Shown: positions 44,239-53,951 of the stretch, in pieces
How the letters are laid out: every line of letters starts with the position of its first letter
How positions within the stretch are numbered: position 1 is the stretch's first letter
Source of the DNA: Streptomyces noursei ATCC 11455
GTDB taxonomy: Bacteria > Actinomycetota > Actinomycetes > Streptomycetales > Streptomycetaceae
Reading direction: 5' to 3'
DNA length: 64,000 nucleotides
Assembly: GCF_001704275.1 (NCBI RefSeq)
Contig: NZ_CP011533.1
Span: forward strand, 1,116,001-1,180,000
The notes under the pieces: generated by a model
The model's database searches: none
Told to the model about the DNA's origin: nothing
Seen by the model: the letters and a program-made list of their open reading frames with translations, nothing else
Position numbers and translations under genes: made by a program

Positions 44239-46677
44239 ATGGTGGACTTCGAGGAGCACGGCCACAGTGGGCGGCGAGCACCGCTCGACATCGCCGACGC
44301 CGCCCTGGTGCTGTGCGACGCCCGAGGGCGCGTGGAGAGCTGGCCGGAGGGTGCCGAGCGGCTGTTCGGCCACCCGGCCTCGGACGTGGTGGGCCGGGCC
44401 GCCGCGGCGCTGTTGGCTCCGGACGACGCGGACCGGCTGCCCGAGCTGGCCGCGGAGTGCCGGGCGCACGGCGGCTGGAGCGGGACGCTCACCGCCCGGC
44501 GCAAGAACGGCGCCCCGGTCGACGTCATGGTGCAGCTGGCCCGGGTGACCGACGGCGAGGGCGCCACGCACTGGCTGGCGGTGGCGGCCGAGGCGTCGTC
44601 GTTGCCGGGCTGGGAGATGAGCCGGGCGGTGCTGGAGAAGCTCCTGATGCAGACGCCGGTCGGCATGGCCGTGGTCGACACCGACCTGCGGTTCGTCTGG
44701 TCCAACCTCGCCCTGGAGCGGTTCGGCGGCGGCCGGGCGCGGGACCGGATCGGCCGGCGGCTGGCCGAGGTCCAGCCGGGCCTCGACGCGGAGGCGTTGG
44801 AGGAGCAGATGCGCCGCGTCCTGGAGAGCGGCGAACCGGTCCTGGGCTACGAGCACATCGGCCGCCCGCAGTCCGAACCGCGCCACGAACGGGCCCACGC
44901 GATGTCCTTCGTCCGGCTCGACGGCTTCAACGGCCGCCCGCTCGGCGTGTGTTACACCGTCATCGACATCACCGAGCGGTACCGCAACCGCCAGCGGCTG
45001 GTCCTGCTGGACCGGGCCGGCACCGCCATCGGCCAGACCCTGGACGTGCTGCGCACCGCGCAGGAACTGGCCGACGTCGCGGTGCCCGACCTCGCCGACT
45101 TCGTCACCGTGGACCTGCTGGACTCGGTGATCCGCGGCGGGGAGCCGCTCACCGGGCCGCCCGGCGACGCGGACCGGGTCGCGCTGCGCCGCGGCGGCCA
45201 GCAGTCCTCCCGGGCGGGCATCCCCGAAGCGGTCGTCGCCGTCGGGGACCTGGCGTCCTACCACTCCTGGTCCCCGCCCATCCGGGCGATGGCCGACGGC
45301 AAGTCGTGGCGGGTGGAGTGGCTGGACCCGCACGGCCCGGAGTGGGCCGCCGACGTCCCCGGCGGCCGGCGGCGGCAACTGCGGGAGCAGGGCCTGCACA
45401 CCGCGATGGTGGTGCCGATCCGGGCGCGCGGCACGACCATGGGCGTCACCAGCTTCTTCCGCTGCGCGCCCGGCGAGCCGTTCGGCCCGGACGACCAGCG
45501 GCTGGCCGAGGAGTTCGTGGCCCGGGCCGCGGTCTGCCTGGACAACGCCCGCCGCTACACCCGGGAGCGCGCGGCGGCGCTCACCCTCCAGCGCAGCCTG
45601 CTGCCGCAGGGCGTCGCCGACCACAGCGCACTGTCCCTGGCGACCTGCTACCGGCCGGCCGACGAACTGGCCGGGGTGGGCGGCGACTGGTTCGACGTGA
45701 TCCCGCTGTCCGGGGCACGGCTGGCGCTGGTGGTGGGCGAGGTGCGCGGGCACGGCATCAGCGCGATCGCCACGATGGGCCGGCTGCGCACCGCGGTGCA
45801 GACCCTCGCCGCCCTGGACCTGCGCCCCGAGGAACTCCTCGCGCGCCTCGACGACCTGGTCAGCCGGGTGTCGGAGGAGGGCGGCCAGGGCACGGAGACC
45901 GGCGCGACGGGCACCAGCTGCCTCTACGCGGTCTACGACCCGGTCGGCCGCTGCTTCACCATGGCCAGCGCCGGCCACCCGCCACCGGTCATCGTCGCCC
46001 CCGACGGCACCGCCGCCTACGCGGAGCTCCCGGTCGGCCCCCAACTCGGCGTCAGCGGGCTCCCGTTCGAGGCCGTCGAGGTGGCCGTCAAAGAGGACAG
46101 CGTGCTCGCGCTCTACACCGACGGGCTGCTGGCCGGCGCGGACCGCGAGGCCGGCCAACCGGCAAAGGAGCGGCTGCTGCACTCCCTCGCCGCGCCCGGC
46201 GACTCCCTCGACGCGCTGTGCGAGTCGGTCATCGGCGCGCTGGTGCCGCGCCGGCAGCACGACGATGTCACGCTGCTGCTGGCCCGGACCCGCGGGCTGG
46301 CCACGGACCGGTTCGCCTCGTGGGAACTGGCCGCCGACCCCGCCGTGGTGGGCCGGTCCCGGGAGATGGCCTCCCGGCAGCTGGCCGAATGGGGCCTGCC
46401 GGCGCTGACGTTCACCACCGAGCTGGTGGTCAGCGAGCTGGTCACCAACGCGATCCGGTACGGGTCGGGGCCGATCCGGCTGCGGCTGATCCTGGAGCAC
46501 ACCCTGATCTGCGAGGTGTGCGACGGCTCCAGCACCTCGCCCTACCTGCGGCATCCGCGGACGACCGACGAGGGCGGCCGCGGGCTGTTCCTGATCTCCC
46601 AGTTCACCCACCGCTGGGGCACCCGCTACACCACCGACGGCAAGGTGATCTGGGCGGAGCAGGTGCTGACCACCTGA
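44239..46677 (+). CDS. PAS-PAS-GAF-PP2C-HATPase hybrid regulator of partner switching
   Basis: 812 residues. Two PAS domains (about 15-115 and 130-250, the second ending GVCYTVIDITERYRNR), a GAF domain (about 255-440), a SpoIIE phosphatase (about 455-675; GVGGDWFDV, VVGEVRGHGIS, SAGHPPPVIV, LALYTDGLL, HDDVTLLLAR) and a C-terminal RsbW-like ATPase domain (about 690-810; ELVVSELVTNAIRYG, DEGGRGLFLI). Thus one protein carries both the phosphatase and the anti-sigma kinase fold. One metal-site Asp in GEVRGHG reads Glu. The start has no strong ribosome binding site. Convergent with the TPR gene. Confidence 0.92.
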   Translation: MVDFEEHGHSGRRAPLDIADAALVLCDARGRVESWPEGAERLFGHPASDVVGRAAAALLAPDDADRLPELAAECRAHGGWSGTLTARRKNGAPVDVMVQLARVTDGEGATHWLAVAAEASSLPGWEMSRAVLEKLLMQTPVGMAVVDTDLRFVWSNLALERFGGGRARDRIGRRLAEVQPGLDAEALEEQMRRVLESGEPVLGYEHIGRPQSEPRHERAHAMSFVRLDGFNGRPLGVCYTVIDITERYRNRQRLVLLDRAGTAIGQTLDVLRTAQELADVAVPDLADFVTVDLLDSVIRGGEPLTGPPGDADRVALRRGGQQSSRAGIPEAVVAVGDLASYHSWSPPIRAMADGKSWRVEWLDPHGPEWAADVPGGRRRQLREQGLHTAMVVPIRARGTTMGVTSFFRCAPGEPFGPDDQRLAEEFVARAAVCLDNARRYTRERAAALTLQRSLLPQGVADHSALSLATCYRPADELAGVGGDWFDVIPLSGARLALVVGEVRGHGISAIATMGRLRTAVQTLAALDLRPEELLARLDDLVSRVSEEGGQGTETGATGTSCLYAVYDPVGRCFTMASAGHPPPVIVAPDGTAAYAELPVGPQLGVSGLPFEAVEVAVKEDSVLALYTDGLLAGADREAGQPAKERLLHSLAAPGDSLDALCESVIGALVPRRQHDDVTLLLARTRGLATDRFASWELAADPAVVGRSREMASRQLAEWGLPALTFTTELVVSELVTNAIRYGSGPIRLRLILEHTLICEVCDGSSTSPYLRHPRTTDEGGRGLFLISQFTHRWGTRYTTDGKVIWAEQVLTT

Positions 46678-46693
46678 CCCCGCCCGGCCCGGC

Positions 46694-48112
46694 TCACCCG
46701 GCCTGCGCGGCGCCGGCCGCCTGCGCCGTCGCCCGCGCCCGGGCCGCCGCCGCGGCCTCCGGTGCGCCCATCTGCTCCGCCAGCCGGGCCTTGGCCGACC
46801 AGTTGTAGGGGCAGATCGGGCGGAGCCGGCTGCGCTCGCTGAGCAGGGTGCGGGCCAGGTCGTGGCGGCCGGCCCGGAGCGCGGCCTCGACCAGGGTGCG
46901 CTGGACGGCGTCGCGCTGGGCGTGGCTGCCGCCGAAGTCGTTCAGCCGGTGGCGGACCGGCAGCAGCAGATCGGTGGCGCCGGCGAAGTCCCCCCGGCCG
47001 TAGGCGAGCAGGGCCCGGCAGACGGGCAGGCCGATGTCGGCGGTCATCGTGCGGTTGGCGGGCGCCGGGCCGGCCGGGGTCCGCGCCAGCCACTGCTCGC
47101 GGTCCCGGACGAGCCGCTCGGCCCGGTCCGGGCGGCCGGCACCGACGTACGCCATCACCGCATGGGCGTCGTTGAAGGCGTAGTACGGGCCGTCGTCCCG
47201 GCGCTCCCAGGCGTCGGCGACGGCGGCCCAGCGGGCGCTCAGCTCGTGCCCGGCGAGGTGCAGGCGCCACAACAGGGCGGCGGCGTCGATGAGTTCCATG
47301 GCCACGTCCCGGGTCTCGTCGTGGCGCAGCGCGGCGTCGTAGATCTCCAGGACCCGGGCGGTGTCGCCGGACTCCAGGGCGTACAGGGCGTAGTGCCACC
47401 AGTTGTGGACGGTGAGCAGGGTGCCCTTGGACCAGGCGTCGGTGCGGGCGTCCAGGAAGCGGGTGCCGTCGCTGAAGCGGCCGCGCATCTCGTAGGTGTG
47501 CGCCACGCCGTGGATGGCCCAGACGTCCTGCGGGTGCCGCTCCAGCGCGGCCAGGCCGGTCTGCTCGGCGTGTGCGTAGTGGCCGTTCTCCTCCAGGCCG
47601 AAGGTGTACATGCCCAGCAGCGGGCCGTAGTGCGGATCGTCGCCGTCCCAGGCGTCCAGGGCGCCACCGACCCGGTCGCGCAGCCGCGGCGCGTCGCCGG
47701 TGAGGAAGTCGTGCTGGTGGCCGGCGAAGAGGGCCAGCACGTCGCGGGGGTGGGCGACGGTGATCTCGCCGAGGATCCGTCCGGCGGTGCCGAGGTCGCC
47801 GTCCAGCCACGCCTCCGCGGCGGCCAGGTGCATCCGCTCGCGCGGGGTGAGGCGCGCGGGGTCGAGACCGGTGCGGAAGGCGGTGAAGGTGTCGCGGGCG
47901 GCCGCCGCCTGCTGTTCCTCCGTGCCCAGCACGCCCAGATAGGCGGCGAGGGCGTGGCCCATCGGGGAGCGGGGCGCGGCGGTCAGCACCGCCCGTGCGG
48001 GCTCCTCGATGCCGGGGCGGAAGAACAGCAGGTCGTCCAGGGCCCGTTCGTAGTGGCCGAGGGCCTCGGTGTCGGTCTCGGTCATCGCGTGCCCGTGCCG
48101 GTCGGCTGTCAT
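46694..48112 (-). CDS. Tetratricopeptide repeat protein (TPR_38-like)
   Basis: 472 residues, all helical, with repeated 34-residue units (for example HAEQTGLAALERHPQDVWAI and ARVLEIYDAALRHDETRDVA) and a conserved HNWWHYALY block. This is the family of single-domain TPR proteins in actinobacteria with no assigned role. No signal peptide or membrane helix; probably cytoplasmic. The ATG follows GCAGGAGTCACC. Divergent from the CoA-transferase gene. Confidence 0.8.
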   Translation of the reverse strand: MTADRHGHAMTETDTEALGHYERALDDLLFFRPGIEEPARAVLTAAPRSPMGHALAAYLGVLGTEEQQAAAARDTFTAFRTGLDPARLTPRERMHLAAAEAWLDGDLGTAGRILGEITVAHPRDVLALFAGHQHDFLTGDAPRLRDRVGGALDAWDGDDPHYGPLLGMYTFGLEENGHYAHAEQTGLAALERHPQDVWAIHGVAHTYEMRGRFSDGTRFLDARTDAWSKGTLLTVHNWWHYALYALESGDTARVLEIYDAALRHDETRDVAMELIDAAALLWRLHLAGHELSARWAAVADAWERRDDGPYYAFNDAHAVMAYVGAGRPDRAERLVRDREQWLARTPAGPAPANRTMTADIGLPVCRALLAYGRGDFAGATDLLLPVRHRLNDFGGSHAQRDAVQRTLVEAALRAGRHDLARTLLSERSRLRPICPYNWSAKARLAEQMGAPEAAAAARARATAQAAGAAQAG

Positions 48113-48242
48113 GGTGACTCCTGCGGGTGCGTGGGTGCCGTCGGATCCTGCCGGATCCATGGGTCCGTCCGTCCGGATCCACGGGCACATAGGTACCCCC
48201 CCTCGCCCTGCTCCGCCCCGTCTCTTCAGGAAAGGTCCGCTT

Positions 48243-49406
48243 ATGCTCCCTCTGAACGGCATCACCGTGGTCGCGCTCGAACAGGCGGTCGCGGCACCCT
48301 TCGCCACCCGCCAACTCGCCGACCTGGGCGCCCGGGTCATCAAGGTGGAGCGCCCCGGCACGGGCGACTTCGCCCGCGGCTACGACGAGACGGTGCGCGG
48401 GATGTCCAGCCACTTCGTCTGGCTCAACCGCAACAAGGAGTCCCTCGCGCTCGACGTGAAGAGCCCCCCGGACGCCGCGGTGCTGCACCGGCTGCTCGCC
48501 CGGGCCGACGTCTTCGTGCAGAACCTCGCGCCGGGGGCCGCCGAACGGCTGGGCCTGGACGCCGCGGCGCTGCTCGCGGCCCACCCGCGGCTCGTGGTGT
48601 GCGGCATCTCCGGCTACGGCACCGGCGGCCCGTATGCCCACGCCAAGGCGTACGACCTGTTGGTGCAGTGCGAGGCCGGAGCGATGTCGCTGACCGGCAC
48701 GGAGCGAGAACCGGCCAAGATCGGGATCCCGGTGGCCGACATCGCCGCCGGGATGTACGCCTACAGCGGCATCCTGACCGCCCTCTACGAGCGCGAACGC
48801 ACCGGCCGGGGCGGGTCCTTCGAGGTCTCGATGCTGGAGGCGCTGGGCGAATGGATGGGCTACCCGGCCTACTTCACCCGCTACGGCGGCACCACCCCGC
48901 CCCGCTCCGGCGCCGAGCACGCCGCCATCGCCCCCTACGGGCCCTACCCCGCGGCGGACGGTACCCGCGTCTTCCTCGGCGTCCAGAACGAGCGGGAGTG
49001 GGCGGCGTTCTGCACCGAGGTGCTGGAGCTCCCCGAGCTGGCGACCGATCCCCGGTTCGACCGGAACTCCGCCCGGGTCGCCCACCGGGAGGCGCTGCGG
49101 GAGCGGATCGAGGCGTGCTTCGCCCAACTGGCGGCCGAGGAGATCGAACGGCGGCTGGCCGGCGCCCGGATCGCCCACGGACGGCTGCGGGACGTCGCGG
49201 AGTTCACCGCGCACCCGCAGCTCGCCGCCCGGGACCGCTGGCGGACCGTGGACTCCCCCGTCGGCCCGCTGGACGCGCTGCTGCCGCCGGTCACCGTCGC
49301 CGGCCGGGAACCCCGGATGGACCGGATCCCGGCTCTGGACGAGGACCGGGCGCGCATTCTGGCGGAACTCGACGCCACGGAACGGGAAACGGAAGGCGAG
49401 CGGTGA
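48243..49406 (+). CDS. Class III CoA transferase (CaiB/BaiF family)
   Basis: 387 residues, the usual length. MLPLNGITVVALEQAVAAP and DLGARVIKVERPGTGDFAR open the family fold; KAYDLLVQCEAGAMSLTG contains the catalytic Asp that forms the mixed anhydride. The enzyme moves CoA between carboxylic acids; the acid pair cannot be told. The ATG follows AGGAAAGG. No other acyl-CoA gene is next to it; the steroid cluster starts 7 kb downstream. Confidence 0.9.
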   Translation: MLPLNGITVVALEQAVAAPFATRQLADLGARVIKVERPGTGDFARGYDETVRGMSSHFVWLNRNKESLALDVKSPPDAAVLHRLLARADVFVQNLAPGAAERLGLDAAALLAAHPRLVVCGISGYGTGGPYAHAKAYDLLVQCEAGAMSLTGTEREPAKIGIPVADIAAGMYAYSGILTALYERERTGRGGSFEVSMLEALGEWMGYPAYFTRYGGTTPPRSGAEHAAIAPYGPYPAADGTRVFLGVQNEREWAAFCTEVLELPELATDPRFDRNSARVAHREALRERIEACFAQLAAEEIERRLAGARIAHGRLRDVAEFTAHPQLAARDRWRTVDSPVGPLDALLPPVTVAGREPRMDRIPALDEDRARILAELDATERETEGER

Positions 49407-49522
49407 CGGCCCTCTGGCCAGCCGCCGCCCGTCGTACGACCATGTCCCCGGTCCCGTCGCCAGGTTCCCGTCGTCCGGGAGTCGACGGCCGGGCCTACCC
49501 TCCCTCCGAAAGGAACCCGTCC

Positions 49523-50482
49523 ATGGGCAGACCCCTCGCCGCCCGCGGCCGTCCCGTCCCCGCGCCGCTGGCCGCCCTGCTGGTGCTCGTCCTGGCACTC
49601 CTCGCGGCACCCGCACCGCCCGCGCACGCCGCCGGCGCGCCCGGAGACCCGGCCTCCACCGTCGACGCGTACTGGAGCGCGCGGCGCATGGAGGCCGCCG
49701 AACCCGTGGTGGACAAGGGGCCCGAGGCTCCCCGGCCCCGTGCCGCCACCACGCCGATCCCGCCCAGCCACCCCTTCGCGGGGCTGCCCCAGGTGGGCAC
49801 GTTCTTCTGGACGGACGGCAGCAACACCGGCCGGTTCTGCGGCGGGACGGTGATCCGCAGCCCGCACCGCGACCTGGTCATCACCGCGGGACACTGCCTG
49901 CGCTCCCCCGACCCGAAGAAGTACCTGTCCTTCGTGCCGCAGTACCACGACGGGCTCAAGCCGCACGGCATCTACCCCGTCGAGCGGATCTACCTCGACC
50001 AGCACTACTACGACCTCGGGACGGACGCCGGCGCCCGCTGGGACTACGCGCTCGTGCGGGTCGGCCCTCGCGAGGACGGCTCCCGGGTCCAGCAGGTGAC
50101 CGGCGGCTTCGACCTCCTCCCCTACCCCGGGTACGACCACTCCGACGTCCGGCTCATCGGCTACCCCGGCAGCAGCGACGCCCACTACCCCGAACCGCTG
50201 GACTGCTCCTCGTCCACGCACCGCTACACCAGCACCGACCCGGCCGCGCCGGGGGACTTCCTGGAGATCCCCTGCGCCGGCTACATCGGCGGCACCTCCG
50301 GAGGGCCGTTCCTGGTACGGGACTTCCGCGGCTACGCCGTGATCGGGGTGATCGGCGGCTACCACACCGGCGGGGACACCCCGGACATCTCCTACAGCTC
50401 GTACTTCACCCTCGACACGGCGATGCTGTACCTGCACGCCGTGCGGGGCGACACGCCGGCGGCGCCGCGCACCGCGACCTGA
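49523..50482 (+). CDS. Secreted trypsin-like serine protease
   Basis: 319 residues. A signal peptide (about 1-36, cleavage near AHA-AGA) and a short pro-region precede a chymotrypsin-fold domain with His124 (VITAGHC), Asp174 (WDYALVRV) and Ser259 (GGTSGGPF). Cysteines near 106, 125, 228 and 251 can form two disulfides. Upstream, AAAGGA supports the ATG. It resembles V8/glutamyl-endopeptidase-like extracellular proteases of Streptomyces; specificity is unknown. Confidence 0.9.
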   Translation: MGRPLAARGRPVPAPLAALLVLVLALLAAPAPPAHAAGAPGDPASTVDAYWSARRMEAAEPVVDKGPEAPRPRAATTPIPPSHPFAGLPQVGTFFWTDGSNTGRFCGGTVIRSPHRDLVITAGHCLRSPDPKKYLSFVPQYHDGLKPHGIYPVERIYLDQHYYDLGTDAGARWDYALVRVGPREDGSRVQQVTGGFDLLPYPGYDHSDVRLIGYPGSSDAHYPEPLDCSSSTHRYTSTDPAAPGDFLEIPCAGYIGGTSGGPFLVRDFRGYAVIGVIGGYHTGGDTPDISYSSYFTLDTAMLYLHAVRGDTPAAPRTAT

Positions 50483-50685
50483 CGCGTCCGAGCGTATGCG
50501 GGACCGCCGGGTGGCCTGAATTCCCCTGTGCCGATGGCCGGTTCACGGTCATCATCGTTCGACCACAGAGGTCATTCGTTCGTCTGTTCTTCATCCGGTG
50601 GACGCGGCCGAGTCCATCCGGTGGCTTCTAGGGTTACCGCGCTCCTTCCCCCCATACGCTCGTCACTTCTGTCCGGAGGACAGTC

Positions 50686-51579
50686 ATGACCGCAGTCAAG
50701 GCGCGCAAGCGCACCCGGCGTTCCCTCACCGCGCTGGCCGGCGCGGCGGCCCTCGCCGCCGCCTCGGTCGGCCTGTGGGCCGCCACCGGCGCCACCGCGA
50801 CCGCGCAGACCACCGGGCTCCCCTCGCCCGACCACGTGGTCGTGGTGATGCTGGAGAACCACGCCTACGGGCAGGTGGTCGGCAGCTCCAGCGCGCCCTA
50901 CCTGAACTCCCTCAAGGCCGGCGGCGCCGACCTCACCCAGTCGTTCGCCCTCACCCACCCCAGCGAGCCGAACTACTACATGCTCCTCTCGGGCTCCAAC
51001 CAGGGCCGCACGGACGACAGTTGCGTGCCGGTGGGTTCGATGTCCGCACCCAACCTCGCCTCCGAGCTGCTCGCTGCCGGCCAGACCTGGGCGAGCTACA
51101 ACGAGGGGCTGCCGAGCCAGGGTTCGACCACCTGCGGCAGCGGGGACTACGCACAGAAGCACAACCCCTGGTTCGGCTTCTCCAACGTGCCGACCGACAC
51201 CGCCAAGACGATGGACCAGTTCCCGTCCGACTACAGCACCCTGCCGAAGGTCTCCTTCGTCATCCCCGACCTCTGCAACGACATGCACGACTGCTCGGTG
51301 GGCACCGGTGACACCTGGATCAAGGACAACCTGAGCGGCTACGCGGAGTGGGCCAAGACCCACAACAGCATGCTGGTCGTCACCTTCGACGAGGACAACC
51401 GGCTGTCCGGCAACCGCATACCGACGCTGTTCTACGGCGCGCACGTGGCACCCGGCAGCTCCAGCAGCACCACGTACAACCACTACAACGTCCTGCGCAC
51501 GCTGGAGGACCTGGCCGGCCTGAGCACCCACGCCGGCAACGCCGCATCGGCGTCCGACGTCACCGGCATCTGGAACTAA
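50686..51579 (+). CDS. Secreted phosphoesterase (acid phosphatase/phospholipase C-like)
   Basis: 297 residues. A signal peptide (about 1-40) precedes a short PF04185-type domain: HVVVVMLENHAYGQVVG, THPSEPNYYMLLSG, NDMHDCSVGTGD and LVVTFDEDNR hold the metal ligands. It has no C-terminal anchor, unlike the 614-residue relative at 8.3-10.1 kb, so it is released. The ATG follows GGAGGACAGTC. An MFS gene follows six bases after the stop and is probably cotranscribed. Confidence 0.88.
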   Translation: MTAVKARKRTRRSLTALAGAAALAAASVGLWAATGATATAQTTGLPSPDHVVVVMLENHAYGQVVGSSSAPYLNSLKAGGADLTQSFALTHPSEPNYYMLLSGSNQGRTDDSCVPVGSMSAPNLASELLAAGQTWASYNEGLPSQGSTTCGSGDYAQKHNPWFGFSNVPTDTAKTMDQFPSDYSTLPKVSFVIPDLCNDMHDCSVGTGDTWIKDNLSGYAEWAKTHNSMLVVTFDEDNRLSGNRIPTLFYGAHVAPGSSSSTTYNHYNVLRTLEDLAGLSTHAGNAASASDVTGIWN

Positions 51580-51585
51580 CGGCCC

Positions 51586-52920
51586 GTGTACCTCGCGGAC
51601 TCCCGCAACAGCACCACGCGCACCACCGCCGCCCCGGGCAGCACCCGCCCGGGGCGGCGGCCCGCGGTGCCCGGCACGGTGCTCGCACTCGGCGCGGTCA
51701 GCCTGATCACCGATGTCTCCGCGGAGATGATCACCGCGGTGCTGCCGCTGTACGTGGTCACCGCGCTCGGGCTGTCACCGCTCGGCTTCGGCCTGTTGGA
51801 CGGCATCAACAACGGCGTGGGCGCCCTGGTCCGGCTCGCCGGCGGCCATCTGGCGGACGGCGGCGGGCGCCGGCACAAGGTGGTGGCCGGGATCGGCTAC
51901 GGCCTGTCGGCGGTGTGCAAGCCGCTGCTGCTGCTCGCCCACGGACTGCCGGCGATCAGCTCCGTGCTGGCCGCGGACCGCGCCGGCAAGGGACTGCGCA
52001 CCGCGCCCCGGGACGCGATGATCTCGCTGGCCACCCGGCCCGAGCACCGCGGCCGGGCGTTCGGCGTGCACCGCGCCATGGACACCGCCGGCGCGCTCCT
52101 CGGACCGCTGACGGCGTTCGCGGTGCTGCGGGTCGCGGTCGACGGCTACGACGCGGTGTTCACGGTGAGCGCGTGCGTGGCGGCGCTGGGCGTGCTGGTG
52201 CTGGTGCTCTTCGTCCCGGCCCGACTCGACACCGGGCAGCCGGCGTCCGGACCCGCGCCCGCCCGGCCCGCACTGCGCGACTCGCTGGCCCTGCTGCGCC
52301 GCCCCGGACTGCGCCGGCTGACGCTGTGCGCCACGCTGCTCGGCCTCACCACCGTCAGCGACGCCTTCCTCTACCTCCTCCTCCAGCGCGAACTGGGCGT
52401 GCCCGCCGACCTGTTCCCGCTGCTGCCGCTGGGCACCGCCGCGGTCTTCCTGCTGCTCGCCGTGCCGCTGGGCGCGCTCGCCGACCGGATCGGGCGCCGC
52501 CGGCTCTTCCTGGCCGGGCACACCGTCCTGCTCCTCGCGTACGGACTGGTGCTCTCCCCGCTGCGCGGCCCGGTCACCGTGGGCGCCGTGCTCGTCCTGC
52601 ACGGGGCCTTCTACGCGGCCACCGACGGGGTGCTGGCCGCCGCCACCGCGGGCGTGGTCCCGACGGAGCACCTGGGCGCCGGACAGGCCCTGGTGGGCAC
52701 CGGCCAGGCACTGGCCCGCTTCGTCTGCTCGCTGGCGTTCGGCGCGGCCTGGAGCCTGTGGGACGGGCGGGACGCACTGGCGGTCGCGGCCGTCGCGCTC
52801 GCCGCCGCCGCGCTGTGCACCGCGCGACTGCTGCGGACCGGCGATCCGTCGGGCGCGGACCGCGACCCCGGCGGCGCCGACCACGACGACCGCCGTACCA
52901 CCGAGGGAGCGCCCCGATGA
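51586..52920 (+). CDS. Major facilitator superfamily transporter
   Basis: 444 residues, about twelve membrane helices in two halves with the loop signatures GGHLADGGGRRHK and GALADRIGRRR. The first helix (SLITDVSAEMITAVLPLY) is typical of exporters. The GTG start is six bases after the phosphoesterase stop. Coupled by ATGA overlap to the next gene. Substrate unknown. Confidence 0.85.
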   Translation: MYLADSRNSTTRTTAAPGSTRPGRRPAVPGTVLALGAVSLITDVSAEMITAVLPLYVVTALGLSPLGFGLLDGINNGVGALVRLAGGHLADGGGRRHKVVAGIGYGLSAVCKPLLLLAHGLPAISSVLAADRAGKGLRTAPRDAMISLATRPEHRGRAFGVHRAMDTAGALLGPLTAFAVLRVAVDGYDAVFTVSACVAALGVLVLVLFVPARLDTGQPASGPAPARPALRDSLALLRRPGLRRLTLCATLLGLTTVSDAFLYLLLQRELGVPADLFPLLPLGTAAVFLLLAVPLGALADRIGRRRLFLAGHTVLLLAYGLVLSPLRGPVTVGAVLVLHGAFYAATDGVLAAATAGVVPTEHLGAGQALVGTGQALARFVCSLAFGAAWSLWDGRDALAVAAVALAAAALCTARLLRTGDPSGADRDPGGADHDDRRTTEGAPR

Positions 52921-53939
52921 ACCGGAAGACCCGTCTGGCCGTGCTGCTGTTCGCGGTGGTGCTGCTGGGGACGGTCGGCACCGCGGCGGTACTGCGGGCC
53001 GCCGACCGGTCCGCCGTCCGCGACCAACAGCAGGCGGACGGCCCGACCGTCCGCACCGGCGACGTCACACTCCGCCCGTCCACCGCACGGCAGTTGCTGG
53101 TGCGCAACCTGGCCTGGGGCCCGCACCGCGACGAGATCGCCACGGTGCCGGCCGGGCACCCCGACGGGCCGCGCACCGCCTCCGGTGTGAAGTGCCTGCG
53201 CTTCCACGCCGCCGCCGGCACCGGCATCTGCCTCCAGGCCGAGCGCGGCGCACTGGCGGACACCTACCGGGCGGTGGTGCTCGACGCCCACCTGCGGGTG
53301 CGGCACCGCTTCCCGGCACCCGGCATCCCCACCCGGTCCCGGGTCTCCCCCTCCGGCCACCTCGTCGCCTGGACGGTCTTCGTCAGCGGGGACTCGTACG
53401 CCGGCACCGCCTTCTCCACCCGCACGGCCATCGCCGACACCCGCACCTGGGCGCTCGACGACAACCTGGAGGAGTACGCGGTCACCAAGGACGGCCGCCC
53501 GTACCACGCCTCCGACATCAACATCTGGGGCGTCACCTTCGCCGACGACACCCGCTTCTACGCCACCCTCGCCACCGGCGGCCGGACCTACCTCGTCCGC
53601 GGCGACCGCACCGCCCGCACCCTGACCACCCTGCACGAGAACGTCGAGTGCCCCTCGCTCGCCCCCGACGGCACCCGCATCGCGTACAAGAAGCGGGTCC
53701 CCGGCGCCTCCCGGGACGCCCCCTGGCGGCTCTACGTCCTGAACCTCGCCACCATGAAGGAGACCGCCACCGCCGAGCACCGCAACATCGACGACCAGGC
53801 GCTCTGGTCCGGCGACGACACCCTGGTCTACGCGCTGCCCGGCGACTACGGCTCGGACCTGTGGACGGTCCCGGCCGACGGCTCGGGCACCGCCCGGCGG
53901 ATGATGACCTCGGCGGTCGCGCCCGCGTACGCCGGCTGA
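52917..53939 (+). CDS. Exported TolB-like beta-propeller protein
   Basis: 340 residues. An N-terminal membrane anchor or signal (about 5-28) and a repeat-rich beta-propeller region: blocks such as PSGHLVAWTVFVSGD, ECPSLAPDGTRIAYKKR, DDQALWSGDDTLVYALPG and SDLWTVPADGSG are TolB/WD40-like PD40 units. Coupled to the MFS gene, so it may assist the transporter at the outside of the membrane. SD-like GAGGGAG precedes the ATG. Confidence 0.8.
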   Translation: MNRKTRLAVLLFAVVLLGTVGTAAVLRAADRSAVRDQQQADGPTVRTGDVTLRPSTARQLLVRNLAWGPHRDEIATVPAGHPDGPRTASGVKCLRFHAAAGTGICLQAERGALADTYRAVVLDAHLRVRHRFPAPGIPTRSRVSPSGHLVAWTVFVSGDSYAGTAFSTRTAIADTRTWALDDNLEEYAVTKDGRPYHASDINIWGVTFADDTRFYATLATGGRTYLVRGDRTARTLTTLHENVECPSLAPDGTRIAYKKRVPGASRDAPWRLYVLNLATMKETATAEHRNIDDQALWSGDDTLVYALPGDYGSDLWTVPADGSGTARRMMTSAVAPAYAG

Positions 53940-53951
53940 CGGAAGGACCGG

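Noticed and set aside
46862..48070. Long plus-strand frame opposite the TPR gene, continuous with the protease frame
   Set aside because: Gly/Val/Gln-rich antisense sequence; the real protease starts at ATG 49523 with a signal peptide.
50530..50600. PHO-box-like GTTC repeats before the secreted phosphoesterase
   Set aside because: Only scattered GTTC(G/A) units; no two adjacent 11-bp direct repeats as required for PhoP.
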